The notes under the pieces: generated by a model | Told to the model about the DNA's origin: nothing | Databases searched by the model: none | The model's input: the letters and a program-made list of their open reading frames with translations, nothing else | Position numbers and translations under genes: made by a program | Shown here: positions 36,573 through 45,393 of the stretch, piece by piece | How the letters are laid out: each line of letters starts with the position of its first letter | How positions within the stretch are numbered: position 1 is the first letter of the stretch | From: Paenibacillus nasutitermitis | Lineage (GTDB): Bacteria; Bacillota; Bacilli; Paenibacillales; Paenibacillaceae | Length of the DNA: 64,000 nucleotides | Assembly: GCF_014641075.1 (NCBI RefSeq) | Contig: NZ_BMHP01000004.1 | Location: forward strand, 124,001-188,000 | Direction: 5' to 3'

Positions 36573-37775
36573 ATGCTTGGAAATAAATCGGCAGGAATTC
36601 TGGCAGTAATGGGGCTGTTTATAGCTGCTTTAAATCTTCGTCCCGCGATAAATTCGATCGCTCCTATCCTCGAATCCATTCGTTTAGATCTTGGAATGAA
36701 CGCATCCGCAGCGAGCCTGCTGACTGCGATTCCTGTTCTTTGTATGGGGGTATTCTCCCCGCTTGCAGCTAAGCTCGGAACGCGATGGGGAATTGAAAAA
36801 ACGATTATGTGGTCTTTGGTATTAATAGGAGCAGGATTAGTACTGAGATGGTTTACAGACTCGCCATTCTTTTTAATCTTAACGGCCGTCCTCGCGGGTA
36901 TTGGAATCGCCTCTATAGGGCCGCTGCTATCTGGCTTTATAAAACGCTATTTTCCTTCGAATGTACCTTCCATGATTGCGGTTTATACGATGGCTCTAAC
37001 CATTGGCGCTGCACTTGCTTCCGTATTATCCGTTCCATTACAAACGAAAACCGATTCCTGGCAAATCGGACTTGCCGCTTGGGGGGCCCTTGCCATCCTT
37101 GCGTTACCAGTGTGGCTGCGAATAGTTGGAAAATACGGTGTTCACCACACCAGATCAACCAGCTCATCTCAGATGACCAGGCTCCCGTGGAAAAATAAAA
37201 ATGCTTGGCTATTAACGTTGCATTTCGGGTTGATGGCGATGGGGTTTTACTCAATTACGGCGTGGCTGCCGCCAATCATGCAAAGCATGGGATATTCAAA
37301 ACTCTATGCGGGAACGTTGCTTACCATCTTTGCGGTTGTCCAGATTCCCGCCGGCTTGGTTTTGAAAACATTGCTCAAACGATTTCCGTCCCGGCTCATT
37401 TGGCTTCTGGCTGCTTCTACCCTTGAATTCATTGGATTAATACTTGTTTTATTGAATCTGCTGCCTTGGTTAGCCGCCGCTTTAATAGGTTTCGGAGCGG
37501 GGATGCTATTCGCACTTAGCTTGCTGCTTCCTATCGATGCAACTTCAAATGCAGAGGACGCTGCATCTTGGGCGGCCATGACACAATCTGGCGGTTATAT
37601 CATAGGTTCAGCCGGACCGATCCTGATTGGTTGGGTTAACGATGCTACGCAAAGCTTCTCCCTTGCCGTTATCGGACTCATTGTAATAACCGTAATCATG
37701 AGTGTACTGCAGGTAATAATTGTTCCGAAGAAGGCATGGAAAAACAAGGAGCTTGCCGCTGTAAAAATACAATAA
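36573..37775 (+). CDS. MFS transporter, CynX/NimT type
   Basis: 400 residues from the ATG at 36573, 7 bases after GGAGG. About twelve membrane segments. LNLRPAINSIAPILESIRLDLG in the first helix and loop, and the absence of a large central loop, fit the cyanate/nitroimidazole (CynX/NimT/YycB) branch of the major facilitator superfamily. Divergent from HxlR, which probably controls it. Export of a small toxic compound is inferred. Confidence 0.9.
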   Translation: MLGNKSAGILAVMGLFIAALNLRPAINSIAPILESIRLDLGMNASAASLLTAIPVLCMGVFSPLAAKLGTRWGIEKTIMWSLVLIGAGLVLRWFTDSPFFLILTAVLAGIGIASIGPLLSGFIKRYFPSNVPSMIAVYTMALTIGAALASVLSVPLQTKTDSWQIGLAAWGALAILALPVWLRIVGKYGVHHTRSTSSSQMTRLPWKNKNAWLLTLHFGLMAMGFYSITAWLPPIMQSMGYSKLYAGTLLTIFAVVQIPAGLVLKTLLKRFPSRLIWLLAASTLEFIGLILVLLNLLPWLAAALIGFGAGMLFALSLLLPIDATSNAEDAASWAAMTQSGGYIIGSAGPILIGWVNDATQSFSLAVIGLIVITVIMSVLQVIIVPKKAWKNKELAAVKIQ

Positions 37776-37867
37776 AGCTGTGAGTCTCGATATATACTCT
37801 CGCACCTCAGCATTCTGCGCTGCCATAGCTTGCTCTCCTCCAAGGATGGCTGGCATCTCTCGAAGGC

Positions 37868-37897
37868 TTGACTAATTATTTGATTTTACGATATATT
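37868..37897 (+). promoter_or_regulatory. tRNA-Thr promoter
   Basis: TTGACT (37868-37873) and TATATT (37892-37897), 18-base spacer, about 32 bases before the tRNA 5' end. Confidence 0.6.
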
Positions 37898-37928
37898 ATA
37901 AAAGTCGCGTCGCTAAGACGGTGATTAC

Positions 37929-38003
37929 GCTGATGTAGCTCAGGGGTAGAGCAACGCACTCGTAATGCGTAGGCCGGGGGTTCAATTCCCTTCATCAGCA
38001 CCA
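37929..38003 (+). tRNA. tRNA-Thr (anticodon CGT)
   Basis: A full cloverleaf: acceptor stem GCTGATG/CATCAGC, D arm GCTC...GAGC, anticodon stem ACGCA/TGCGT with loop CTCGTAA (anticodon CGT, reading ACG), TTCAATT T-loop and an encoded CCA at 38001-38003. It stands alone. No duplicated 3' end is seen downstream, so there is no sign of an integrated element here. Confidence 0.93.
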
Positions 38004-38087
38004 TACACGTAAAAAGCCCGTATGATGAACGTTTTCTTGATGAAAAAACGGATGAACGTTGGCGCTGAAATACGGATAAATATGAAG

Positions 38088-38120
38088 CCTCCTGCGATTA
38101 CTTAGCGGGAGGTTTTTTTT
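38088..38120 (+). terminator. Terminator downstream of tRNA-Thr
   Basis: CCTCCTGC (38088-38095) pairs with GCGGGAGG (38105-38112, one G-U), followed by eight T. Confidence 0.75.
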
Positions 38121-38201
38121 GTTATACGGCAAGGAAAAACGCTCATGCGGAAGCGGACAGAAGAGGCGAAATGAAATTTATAACGGATGTTCGTCGATGC
38201 T

Positions 38202-38888
38202 CTATTTGCTGTTTACCGTGATTTTCTCGATCAAGTTCACGCCGGAATTTTTCACATTGCCAACGTCCTTAGAGACGGCATAACACGCCATCTTATCGGC
38301 AGGATACGGAACGAGCAGCGATTGCAGCGTCTCTTTATCCGAGATTTCCGGATCCAGCCACGTATCGACGGCATCACTTGGCAGGATGACCGGCATACGG
38401 TCATGCACGTCTTTTACGAGGTCATTCGGCGTCGTCGTAATGATCGTACAACTCCGTAGCAGTTCCCCGTCAGGCTGTGTCCATTCGTCCCATAAGCCGG
38501 CATATCCGTAAGGAGATTCATCCTTCAACGTAAATCGATACGGTTGTTTCTCCGCGCCTTCCTTTTTCCACTCGTAGAATCCGTCGGCCGGTATAATGAC
38601 GCGGCGGCTCTTCAGCAATCTTCCATAAGCTGGCTTTTCCGCGACTGTTTCCGCACGCGCATTAATCATTTTAAATCCGATTTTTACGTCTTTCGCCCAA
38701 AATGGTACAAGCCCCCAACGGAATCCATCGACTACACGTCGGCCGTCTTCGTTTAAAATAACCGGCACCGTATGCGTTGGAGCCACGTTATAATTCGGTT
38801 TGTATTCGTACCGGATATCGGCATCATCAATTGCGAATAATGTTATCAGTTCATCGATACCTACGTAAATCGTATACCTTCCGCACAT
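38202..38888 (-). CDS. SRAP-domain protein (YedK/HMCES family)
   Basis: 228 residues from the ATG at 38888 (GGAGGTG upstream), so the mature N-terminus is the catalytic Cys2 of MCGRYT. NYNVAPT, INARAETV, IPADGFYEWKK and HDRMPVIL give the conserved active-site residues including the late His. SRAP proteins form a thiazolidine crosslink with abasic sites in single-stranded DNA and shield them. It is monocistronic. No LexA box is evident just upstream. Confidence 0.95.
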   Translation of the reverse strand: MCGRYTIYVGIDELITLFAIDDADIRYEYKPNYNVAPTHTVPVILNEDGRRVVDGFRWGLVPFWAKDVKIGFKMINARAETVAEKPAYGRLLKSRRVIIPADGFYEWKKEGAEKQPYRFTLKDESPYGYAGLWDEWTQPDGELLRSCTIITTTPNDLVKDVHDRMPVILPSDAVDTWLDPEISDKETLQSLLVPYPADKMACYAVSKDVGNVKNSGVNLIEKITVNSK

Positions 38889-39091
38889 ACGCGTCACCTC
38901 CATGATATCTATACCCGGTCATTATGCGAGTTGACCCCGAATCACACTGGAAATTATTTTCTAAGAGAGCGTGCAAGGGGAGCAATCGCTGCTGCAACAT
39001 TGTCGTCATCAATTCCGTTAATGCTGTATCCGCTTACACCACCAATGGATATTAATGAGGTCAACAATCTATCCAAACTAAGGGGGCCAAG

Positions 39092-39814
39092 TTGATTACA
39101 CGCTTGAAAAACAAAAAGGTTGTTTTGTCCGTTGGCATCCTTTGTGCAGCTGCACTATTACTCTTCTACTTTATGTCAGAGAATACTTCAGAAAATACTG
39201 CTGCAAATGCTGTACAGCCGAATACTCCCCGGCATAACTACACTGAAATCACTGCTGACCGGGCTACATTTGGGGATTTGAAGGGACTAGTCGGGATTTC
39301 AGACTTTGTTGTTACTGGACATTATGAAAATCAGATTCAAACGATTAAAAACACAAATGGAAGCGGTACTTACTATTCAGAAGCGGATACCTACCGATTC
39401 GTAGTTGAAGATCATCTTCTAGGTTCCACTCCTGCTGAAATCGAAGTATATATGCCCCATTTCTCTCGGAAAACGGCGACTGTTAATGGAATTAAATTTC
39501 AAGCAGACATAGAGGAGCCGCATTATTTAAAGCCTGATCAACATAAACTATACATCTTGTTTTTGAAGGGAGTCCCTGGGATGAACATTTATTCACCATC
39601 ATCAGCTCCGTTCCAAATTGAGATTGACGCAGATAAAAGCGCTCAGCTCATGTATAACAAGACAGACTTGAACAAAACGGTTACTGCTAATAATGGCGAT
39701 ATTATGGAATTCGTTGCCGAACCACTTGATATTCATGATCAGATTAGCGGAAAGAAATTGAATGATGTTCTGAAACAAATCAAAACAGAAATTGTATCCA
39801 ACCGCAAAGGTTAA
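39092..39814 (+). CDS. Membrane-anchored hypothetical protein
   Basis: 240 residues from TTG 39092, after AAGGGGGCC. One N-terminal membrane segment (VVLSVGILCAAALLLFYFM) is followed by a Ser/Thr/Asn-rich spacer and a ~170-residue extracytoplasmic domain with beta character (FVVTGHYENQI, YRFVVEDHLLG, EIEVYMPHF, HKLYILFLKGV). No lipobox. The sequence is more A/T-rich than its neighbours. I do not recognise the family; the domain recalls secreted proteins that bind cations or surfaces, but no function is claimed. Confidence 0.75.
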   Translation: MITRLKNKKVVLSVGILCAAALLLFYFMSENTSENTAANAVQPNTPRHNYTEITADRATFGDLKGLVGISDFVVTGHYENQIQTIKNTNGSGTYYSEADTYRFVVEDHLLGSTPAEIEVYMPHFSRKTATVNGIKFQADIEEPHYLKPDQHKLYILFLKGVPGMNIYSPSSAPFQIEIDADKSAQLMYNKTDLNKTVTANNGDIMEFVAEPLDIHDQISGKKLNDVLKQIKTEIVSNRKG

Positions 39815-39897
39815 GATATAGCTGGAACTGTGCGCGGTGCGAAAAGACAGGGTTGGCTGAACGGGCGGACAATCGGTAAGTAGCCCGTAATCCGGGG

Positions 39898-40320
39898 TTA
39901 TTGGCCATCTCTGACAAATGCCTCGATCCGGGTTTTGATCGCATCACGTACAGAGCGGAATTGGTCCATAATTTCTTCTTCCGTGCCGGTCGCTTTAGCG
40001 GGATCGTCGAAACCCCAGTGCCATTTGATGACATCAGGGTTGGAGATCGCAGGACAATGCTCATCGGCATGCCCGCATAGAGTGATTATATAGGCCGCGC
40101 GGTTTAAAGTATCAGGGTCGATGGTTTCGGATAGGTTAGCTGAAATGTCAACGCCAGTCTCGGCCATGACGGCCACAGCCCTCGGATTCAAGCCATGAGC
40201 CTCCAATCCCGCGCTTCTCACCTCATACCGATGTCCCCCGAACGCATTCATAAATCCATCTGCCATCTGGCTCCGGCAGGAATTGCCTGTGCACAGGAAA
40301 TAGATTAGTTCTTTCTCCAT
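39898..40320 (-). CDS. arsC: Arsenate reductase, thioredoxin-coupled type
   Basis: 140 residues. The low-molecular-weight phosphatase loop C10TGNSCRSQ and the redox pair Cys82 and Cys89 (LCGHADEHCP) fall at exactly the positions known for Bacillus ArsC. The enzyme reduces arsenate to arsenite with the Cys10-Cys82-Cys89 cascade and thioredoxin. AAGGAGTG precedes the ATG. Last gene of arsR-arsB-arsC. Confidence 0.97.
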   Translation of the reverse strand: MEKELIYFLCTGNSCRSQMADGFMNAFGGHRYEVRSAGLEAHGLNPRAVAVMAETGVDISANLSETIDPDTLNRAAYIITLCGHADEHCPAISNPDVIKWHWGFDDPAKATGTEEEIMDQFRSVRDAIKTRIEAFVRDGQ

Positions 40321-40351
40321 ATCGAAATCACTCCTTATATCGCAGCTTCAT

Positions 40352-41644
40352 TTAGCTGATTATGGTTAACCAGACATAGAGACTGGCAAGTGTAATGAAC
40401 AGGACGGGAACCGTGAGCACGATACCGATTTTGAAGTAATAACCCCACGAAATTTTAACGCCTTTCGAGGATAGGACATGAAGCCAGAGCAGTGTAGCCA
40501 AAGAGCCGATTGGCGTAATCTTCGGTCCCAAATCAGATCCGATGACATTGGCATAAATAAAGGCTTCGCGAACAGCACCGGTTGAGTCCGTGCCTTGAAT
40601 AGCCAGCGCGTCAATCATGACCGTAGGCATATTGTTCATGACGGAGGAGAGTATAGCCGCGATAAAACCAGCGCCAACCGTCGCCACGAAGAGCCCCTGA
40701 TTGCCTGCCCACTTGAATAAAGCCCCCAGCTCATCGGTTAGTCCGACATTGCGAAGGCCGTAGACAACGACATACATACCGATCGAGAAAGCGACAACCG
40801 CCCATGGCGCTCCTTTTACAAGCTTCCACGTATGAATGGCTTTGCTTTGTCTGGCAAGGAGAAGAAAGACAAGGGCTGCAATTCCCGCCATAATGGACAC
40901 CGGAACATGGATAAATTCGCTGCTCAGGTAAGCGATCAGAAGTAACGACAGGATAACCCAGGAAATGCGGAACAATCGCCTGTCTTTAATGGCATCGCTT
41001 GGTTTATTTAACTGACCGGGATCATAGTGCCTGGGAATATCCTTGCCGAACATGAGGTATAGAACCAGTATGCTGGACCCGATGGCGAAGAAGGTGGGAA
41101 CAATCATCCGGCTGGCATATTCCACAAATCCGATGCCGAAAAAGTCCGCTGATACAATATTGACCAGATTGCTCACGACAAGAGGCAGGGAAGCCGTATC
41201 GGAAATGAATCCGCTCGCCATGACGAAGGGCAGGATCATCCGCTGATCAAATTTTAAGGCCCTCACCATAGCCAGGACGATCGGCGTTAAAATGAGTGCA
41301 GCTCCGTCATTGGCGAAGAATGCTGATACCGCCGCCCCAAGCAGAATGACGTAAACAAACATAAGCCTGCCGTTTCCTTTGGCAAAACGCGCCATATGGA
41401 ATGCTGCCCATTCAAAAAAACCAATTTCATCCAGGATGAGCGAGATCAAGATGATGGCTACAAAGGCAAGCGTAGCATTCCAGACGATTTGGGTGACATC
41501 CCAAACATCCTGGAAACTGACGACGCCAACAAGAAGGGCGATCATGGCGCCCCCGCATGCAGACCAGCCAATACTAAGTCCTTTCGGCTGCCAAATAACA
41601 AAGACAAGCGTTACGAAAAAAAGGAGACAAGCGATGGGTAACAT
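40352..41644 (-). CDS. arsB: Arsenite efflux permease
   Basis: 430 residues with ten to twelve membrane segments; AFFANDGAALILTPIVLAMV and SSVMNNMPTVMIDALA are typical of the ArsB/NhaD ion transporter family. It starts 14 bases after the arsR stop with GGAGG between and is followed by arsC at 31 bases. It expels the arsenite that ArsC makes. No ArsA ATPase gene is present, so transport is driven by membrane potential. Confidence 0.96.
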   Translation of the reverse strand: MLPIACLLFFVTLVFVIWQPKGLSIGWSACGGAMIALLVGVVSFQDVWDVTQIVWNATLAFVAIILISLILDEIGFFEWAAFHMARFAKGNGRLMFVYVILLGAAVSAFFANDGAALILTPIVLAMVRALKFDQRMILPFVMASGFISDTASLPLVVSNLVNIVSADFFGIGFVEYASRMIVPTFFAIGSSILVLYLMFGKDIPRHYDPGQLNKPSDAIKDRRLFRISWVILSLLLIAYLSSEFIHVPVSIMAGIAALVFLLLARQSKAIHTWKLVKGAPWAVVAFSIGMYVVVYGLRNVGLTDELGALFKWAGNQGLFVATVGAGFIAAILSSVMNNMPTVMIDALAIQGTDSTGAVREAFIYANVIGSDLGPKITPIGSLATLLWLHVLSSKGVKISWGYYFKIGIVLTVPVLFITLASLYVWLTIIS

Positions 41645-41657
41645 AAATCCTCCGGGT

Positions 41658-41972
41658 TCAGTCGCAGCTTTGCGGACGTAATGCGTTTATTTTCTCTTTC
41701 ATGGGAGGCAGTTGGGCCAGTAGCTCCTGCAAATAAGGCTTGTCATCCAAATTCAATGAATAATAAACCCACTGCCGGCGTCTGGTTTCGTTAATAAGGC
41801 CGCCCTTTTTTAATTTCTTGAGATGCTGGCTGACGTTTGACTGCGTGGTTTCGAGAATGTGGACGATATCGCAGACACACATTTCACGTTCTGTAAGGAG
41901 AGCGAGGATGGTCAATCTGCTTTTGTCGGCAAGCAGCTTGAGGGATTCGGACATCTCCTGGACGTTGATCAT
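41658..41972 (-). CDS. arsR: ArsR arsenite-responsive repressor
   Basis: 104 residues from the ATG at 41972 (AAAGGAG upstream); longer readings lack a ribosome site. The winged helix has LADKSRLTILALL and TTQSNVSQHLKKLKKGGLI. Cys32 and Cys34 in MCVCDI form the metalloid site at the recognition helix region. It should leave the operator when As(III) binds. First gene of the ars operon. Confidence 0.95.
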   Translation of the reverse strand: MINVQEMSESLKLLADKSRLTILALLTEREMCVCDIVHILETTQSNVSQHLKKLKKGGLINETRRRQWVYYSLNLDDKPYLQELLAQLPPMKEKINALRPQSCD

Positions 41973-42020
41973 TTCGGGAACTCCTTTCGTTGCTGGCATC
42001 ATTCGTCGGCGATTAATTTT

Positions 42021-42048
42021 ATTATACATCGACCTACATATAAGTAAA
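42021..42048 (-). promoter_or_regulatory. ars operon promoter
   Basis: On the - strand TTTACT (42048-42043) and TATAAT (42026-42021) are 16 bases apart. Two ATATTAGT direct repeats just upstream (around 42049-42073) may be part of the ArsR operator. Confidence 0.5.
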
Positions 42049-42083
42049 TACTAATATTATTGGACACTAATATCACACATCCA

Positions 42084-43019
42084 TCAATAAGGCTCGTAAC
42101 GGATCATCACTTCGATGTCGTGGGGGTAGTTGCCGAATTGCCTCCCGAATAGACTGACCCCTCCGGGGTGCGAGGCCGCCTCGGAAGAGGTGATCCGAAA
42201 GTTTATTTCTCCGCCCGGTTGGATACCCAGATCAGAAATACAGACGTTCGAAATCATCACGCCGTCGATAAAAGCGCCTTCCTCCGCCACCAGAAGCGTC
42301 TTCTGGGAGCCGTGCTGGGAATCGCCCTTGCCCCACCAAGGGGGGTTCAAGAGTCCTTTGGAACTGCCGAAATCGCCTGGACTCGTCCATTTGCCGACCG
42401 GAATACCGTTCACCGAGAATTCGATATCCGAAGGCCATTCCTCATTGAAACCGGGAGCTTCGGAGCCGATTTCCAGCGTGACACGGAGAGAAACCGGTTT
42501 TGTTTTGGAGATTAAATAATTCGGAATCCGATATTCGATGAAGCCGCTCGCAAACCAGAGGTGCTGTGCATCCACATGCTCCGGATCGGCAAAATACCTC
42601 GGATCGTCGACCATGCCGATAAGTTTGTTCGAAGAAGCGAGTCCGCAGGTCGGCTTTACCTGAAAGTTGGAGTAATGACCAACCGGGATAGAGACGCCGT
42701 AGACGTTCTCTTCGTCGATCGGGCCAACATCCAGGGCTACTTCAGCAGATTGGCGGAATACGATGGTTATGCGATCATGCAGCAAACGGCAGATCTTCTG
42801 ACGGCCGCGCTCACCGGGAGCCGAATCCGAGGCTAGAAGTCCGGCCAGCTCCAGCTGCTGTACATGCCGGGATATGATTGCTGTTGAAATGCCAAGCTTG
42901 TCCGCCAGTTCTCTCAAATTCATCGGTTTATCTCTTAATAGCTCGATCATCCGCACCCGGGTTGATGAGGAGAGACATTCCCATAATTTCATATGCTTGG
43001 TACTGAACTCGATTTCCAA
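42084..43019 (-). CDS. ArsR-type HTH regulator with large C-terminal sensor-like domain (copy 2)
   Basis: 311 residues; TTG 43019 follows AAGGATG by 9 bases. Residues ~10-85 are a winged helix (CLSSSTRVRMIELLRD, MNLRELADKLGISTAII). The ~220-residue C-terminal part shares ordered motifs with the regulator at 13495-14406: VGHYSNFQVKPTCGLA, VDDPRYF, EYRIPNY, LEIGSEAPG, WPSDI, WTSPGDFG, FGNYPHDI. It lacks the Cys pair of ArsR proper. It sits beside the ars operon but faces away, divergent from the DUF4965-type gene, which is its likely target. Inferred sensor of a carbohydrate or glycoside. Confidence 0.88.
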   Translation of the reverse strand: MEIEFSTKHMKLWECLSSSTRVRMIELLRDKPMNLRELADKLGISTAIISRHVQQLELAGLLASDSAPGERGRQKICRLLHDRITIVFRQSAEVALDVGPIDEENVYGVSIPVGHYSNFQVKPTCGLASSNKLIGMVDDPRYFADPEHVDAQHLWFASGFIEYRIPNYLISKTKPVSLRVTLEIGSEAPGFNEEWPSDIEFSVNGIPVGKWTSPGDFGSSKGLLNPPWWGKGDSQHGSQKTLLVAEEGAFIDGVMISNVCISDLGIQPGGEINFRITSSEAASHPGGVSLFGRQFGNYPHDIEVMIRYEPY

Positions 43020-43042
43020 GACGCATCATCCTTTTATGGTTT

Positions 43043-43060
43043 CTATTAGTTAACTAATAG
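43043..43060. promoter_or_regulatory. 18-bp perfect palindrome, candidate operator
   Basis: CTATTAGTTAACTAATAG is a perfect 18-base palindrome 23 bases before the start of the regulator and just upstream of the divergent TTGACA. Winged-helix ArsR dimers bind such palindromes, so it is the prime candidate site for the adjacent regulator. Confidence 0.65.
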
Positions 43061-43080
43061 GTTAACGTATAACGTTATAG

Positions 43081-43126
43081 TTGACAATAGGAGAAAATCG
43101 CTCTACTATACAGGTAATCGCTTTCA
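43081..43126 (+). promoter_or_regulatory. Promoter and cre-like site for the DUF4965-type gene
   Basis: TTGACA (43081-43086) and TACTAT (43104-43109) have a 17-base spacer. On the - strand TGAAAGCGATTACC (43126-43113) matches the CcpA cre consensus at 13 of 14 positions and covers the expected transcript start. Catabolite repression is predicted. Confidence 0.7.
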
Positions 43127-43185
43127 ATAGCGGAAATCATCATACCTATCAACTCAGAAAATTGACGGAAAATGAGGTGCATAGC

Positions 43186-45207
43186 ATGCAGAAGAGTCTC
43201 AGACCACCGGCCGTGCCGCTGGTGACCATCGATCCCTACTTCAGCGTATGGTCAATGGCAGACCGGCTGACGGACGATTTCACCAGGCACTGGACAGGAA
43301 AGCGGAATGCCATGACGGGACTGATCCGGATCGACAACGTAACATGGCGTTTTGCCGGACTTGTGGAACCGAATCCCGAAAATTATTATACAGAACCACA
43401 GGCAATGAGTCAGAAGCAATTTGAACTGTCCCCGTTGACCACGACGTACGTGTACGAACAATCAGGCGTGGTTCTGACGGTCAAGTTCACGAGCCCGCTG
43501 CTGGTGGACGACTTGAATCTGCTCTCCCGGCCGGTCTCCTATGTATCCCTATCCGTCCGATCTGTGGATGGAAAGCCGCACCAAGTCCAGGTTTACTTCG
43601 ACGTTACGGGCGAATGGTGCGTGGATACAAGCGATCAGAAGGTCGTATGGCAGCGGGAACAGAAGGGGGATTTATCCCTTTTGAAAATGAGCAATGAGGA
43701 GCAGCGACACCTGAATCGGTCAGGGGACGATGTGCGCATTGATTGGGGGGATTTTTACCTTGCAGCCAGCAGCCCGCTGATCCGTGCAGGGATAGGTCCG
43801 GCGTCCATCCGCAAGGAATTCGTCAGGCATGGGATGTTCAAAGAGGATGCGAAATGGTCTATGCCGCAAACCGTGCGGGAATCGATGCCGGTGATGGCCT
43901 GCGTCTGGGAACCGGAAACGGTGGAATCGGAGGAACAGTCCGAGCTGCTGGTACTAGCCTATGACGATGTGTACGCGATTGAATATTTCGGCGAGCCTCT
44001 GCAGGCCTTTTGGAAATCATCTGGCGTCTCGACGCATCGGATGATTGAGGATGCCTTCGCGGAATACCCGGATATTCTGGAGCGCTGCGAGGCGTTCGAC
44101 CGGCAGCTGACCGAGGAAGCGACCCGCGCCGGGGGAGAGAAATATGCGGAACTGCTGACTTTGTCCTACCGGCAAGCTATTGCCGCCCACAAACTGGTGT
44201 TGGACCGGGACGGCAAGCTGCTGTTCCTTTCCAAGGAATGCTACAGCAACGGCTGCATCGCGACGGTCGACGTGAGCTACCCTTCGATTCCGCTGTTCTT
44301 GCTCTACAATCCCGAGCTGGTCAAGGCGATCATGCGTCCGATTTTCAAGTATGCGGCAAGTGATGCCTGGATCTACCCGTTCGCCCCGCATGATGTCGGT
44401 CAATATCCGCTGGCCAATGGTCAGGTATACGGAGAGAATCGGCTGGAGGAGCAAATGCCGATCGAAGAGTGCGGCAATATGCTGATCATGACGGCGGCAG
44501 TCTCCCTCGCGGACGGTCACACGGAATTTGCAGAAGAGAATAGGGAATTGCTTGCCCTGTGGGCCAGTTATCTGATGGACAATGGACTCGACCCTGCCGA
44601 ACAACTATGTACAGACGATTTCGCCGGCCACCAGGCACGAAATGCTAACTTGTCGATCAAAGCCATCATGGGAATCGCAGGCTACGCCATTGTATTGGAT
44701 TTGATGGGTCATGCGAAGGAAGCGGAGTCATTCTGGTCTTCTGCCAAGACCATGGCTGTGGAATGGGAGCGGCTGGCGCAGGACGAGAACCGCTATCAGC
44801 TCGCCTTCGGATCCACCGGTACCTGGAGCCTTAAATATAATCTGGTTTGGGACGTACTCTGGCAAACACATATCTTTTCCGAAGGAATCGCGGAGCAGGA
44901 GGTTGCCTGGTACTTGAGCAAAAGCGGGACATATGGTGTTCCTCTGGACAGCCGGGCGACGTATACGAAATCCGACTGGCTGGTCTGGGCCGCTGCTATG
45001 GCATCCCGGCGCGAGGATTTCATCCGCCTGATCGAACCGCTGTGGGATTTCGCGAATGAAACGCCGGATCGGGTACCCTTTTCGGATTGGTATGACACCG
45101 GGTCAGCCAGGCAGCTCAATTTTCAGCATCGCAGCGTAGTTGGCGGCCTGTTCATCAAGCTTTTGAAAGAAAGGGGATTTCCGGGAGCACAAATCCTTCA
45201 ACTATGA
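43186..45207 (+). CDS. Glutaminase-family / DUF4965-type protein, probable glycan enzyme
   Basis: 673 residues from the ATG at 43186 (GAGGTG upstream). RPPAVPLVTIDPYFSVWSMADRL, the DUF5127-like beta domain, and the C-terminal alpha/alpha toroid (LLYNPELVKAIMRPIFKYA, PFAPHDVGQYPLANG, EECGNMLIM) match proteins annotated as GtaA-type glutaminase A (DUF4964-DUF5127-DUF4965-DUF1793). There is no signal peptide. Architecture (beta sandwich plus alpha-barrel) and control by a GH-linked regulator with a cre site point to carbohydrate hydrolysis more than glutamine hydrolysis; this is inference. Confidence 0.85.
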   Translation: MQKSLRPPAVPLVTIDPYFSVWSMADRLTDDFTRHWTGKRNAMTGLIRIDNVTWRFAGLVEPNPENYYTEPQAMSQKQFELSPLTTTYVYEQSGVVLTVKFTSPLLVDDLNLLSRPVSYVSLSVRSVDGKPHQVQVYFDVTGEWCVDTSDQKVVWQREQKGDLSLLKMSNEEQRHLNRSGDDVRIDWGDFYLAASSPLIRAGIGPASIRKEFVRHGMFKEDAKWSMPQTVRESMPVMACVWEPETVESEEQSELLVLAYDDVYAIEYFGEPLQAFWKSSGVSTHRMIEDAFAEYPDILERCEAFDRQLTEEATRAGGEKYAELLTLSYRQAIAAHKLVLDRDGKLLFLSKECYSNGCIATVDVSYPSIPLFLLYNPELVKAIMRPIFKYAASDAWIYPFAPHDVGQYPLANGQVYGENRLEEQMPIEECGNMLIMTAAVSLADGHTEFAEENRELLALWASYLMDNGLDPAEQLCTDDFAGHQARNANLSIKAIMGIAGYAIVLDLMGHAKEAESFWSSAKTMAVEWERLAQDENRYQLAFGSTGTWSLKYNLVWDVLWQTHIFSEGIAEQEVAWYLSKSGTYGVPLDSRATYTKSDWLVWAAAMASRREDFIRLIEPLWDFANETPDRVPFSDWYDTGSARQLNFQHRSVVGGLFIKLLKERGFPGAQILQL

Positions 45208-45210
45208 ACG

Positions 45211-45243
45211 CAAGCCCCGATTCTTTAATGGAATCGGGGCTTG
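45211..45243 (+). terminator. Terminator after DUF4965-type gene
   Basis: CAAGCCCCGATTC (45211-45223) and GAATCGGGGCTTG (45231-45243) form a perfect 13-bp stem, followed by TATTTCTTT. Confidence 0.88.
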
Positions 45244-45336
45244 TATTTCTTTCATTCACCTCGTAAACGATGCCCGATCGTAGGATAGACAGTCTGAATG
45301 CGCTGCAAAGTAAAAGGGCCAATTATTTCCTGTTTA

Positions 45337-45375
45337 CGAACACGTGTTCTTGTATATAATAAGAATATACGTTCG
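45337..45375 (+). promoter_or_regulatory. Tandem LexA (SOS) boxes around a -10
   Basis: CGAACACGTGTTCT (45337-45350) matches the Gram-positive LexA consensus CGAACRNRYGTTYC at 13 of 14 positions. TATAAT follows at 45355-45360, with TTTACG as a -35 (45333-45338). A second, weaker box AGAATATACGTTCG lies at 45362-45375. LexA bound here would block the promoter. Confidence 0.75.
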
Positions 45376-45393
45376 TACGGGAGGGGATTATGG

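Noticed and set aside
37929..38200. tRNA-Thr as an integration site for a mobile element
   Set aside because: No repeat of the tRNA 3' end, no integrase and no phage-like genes are present nearby.
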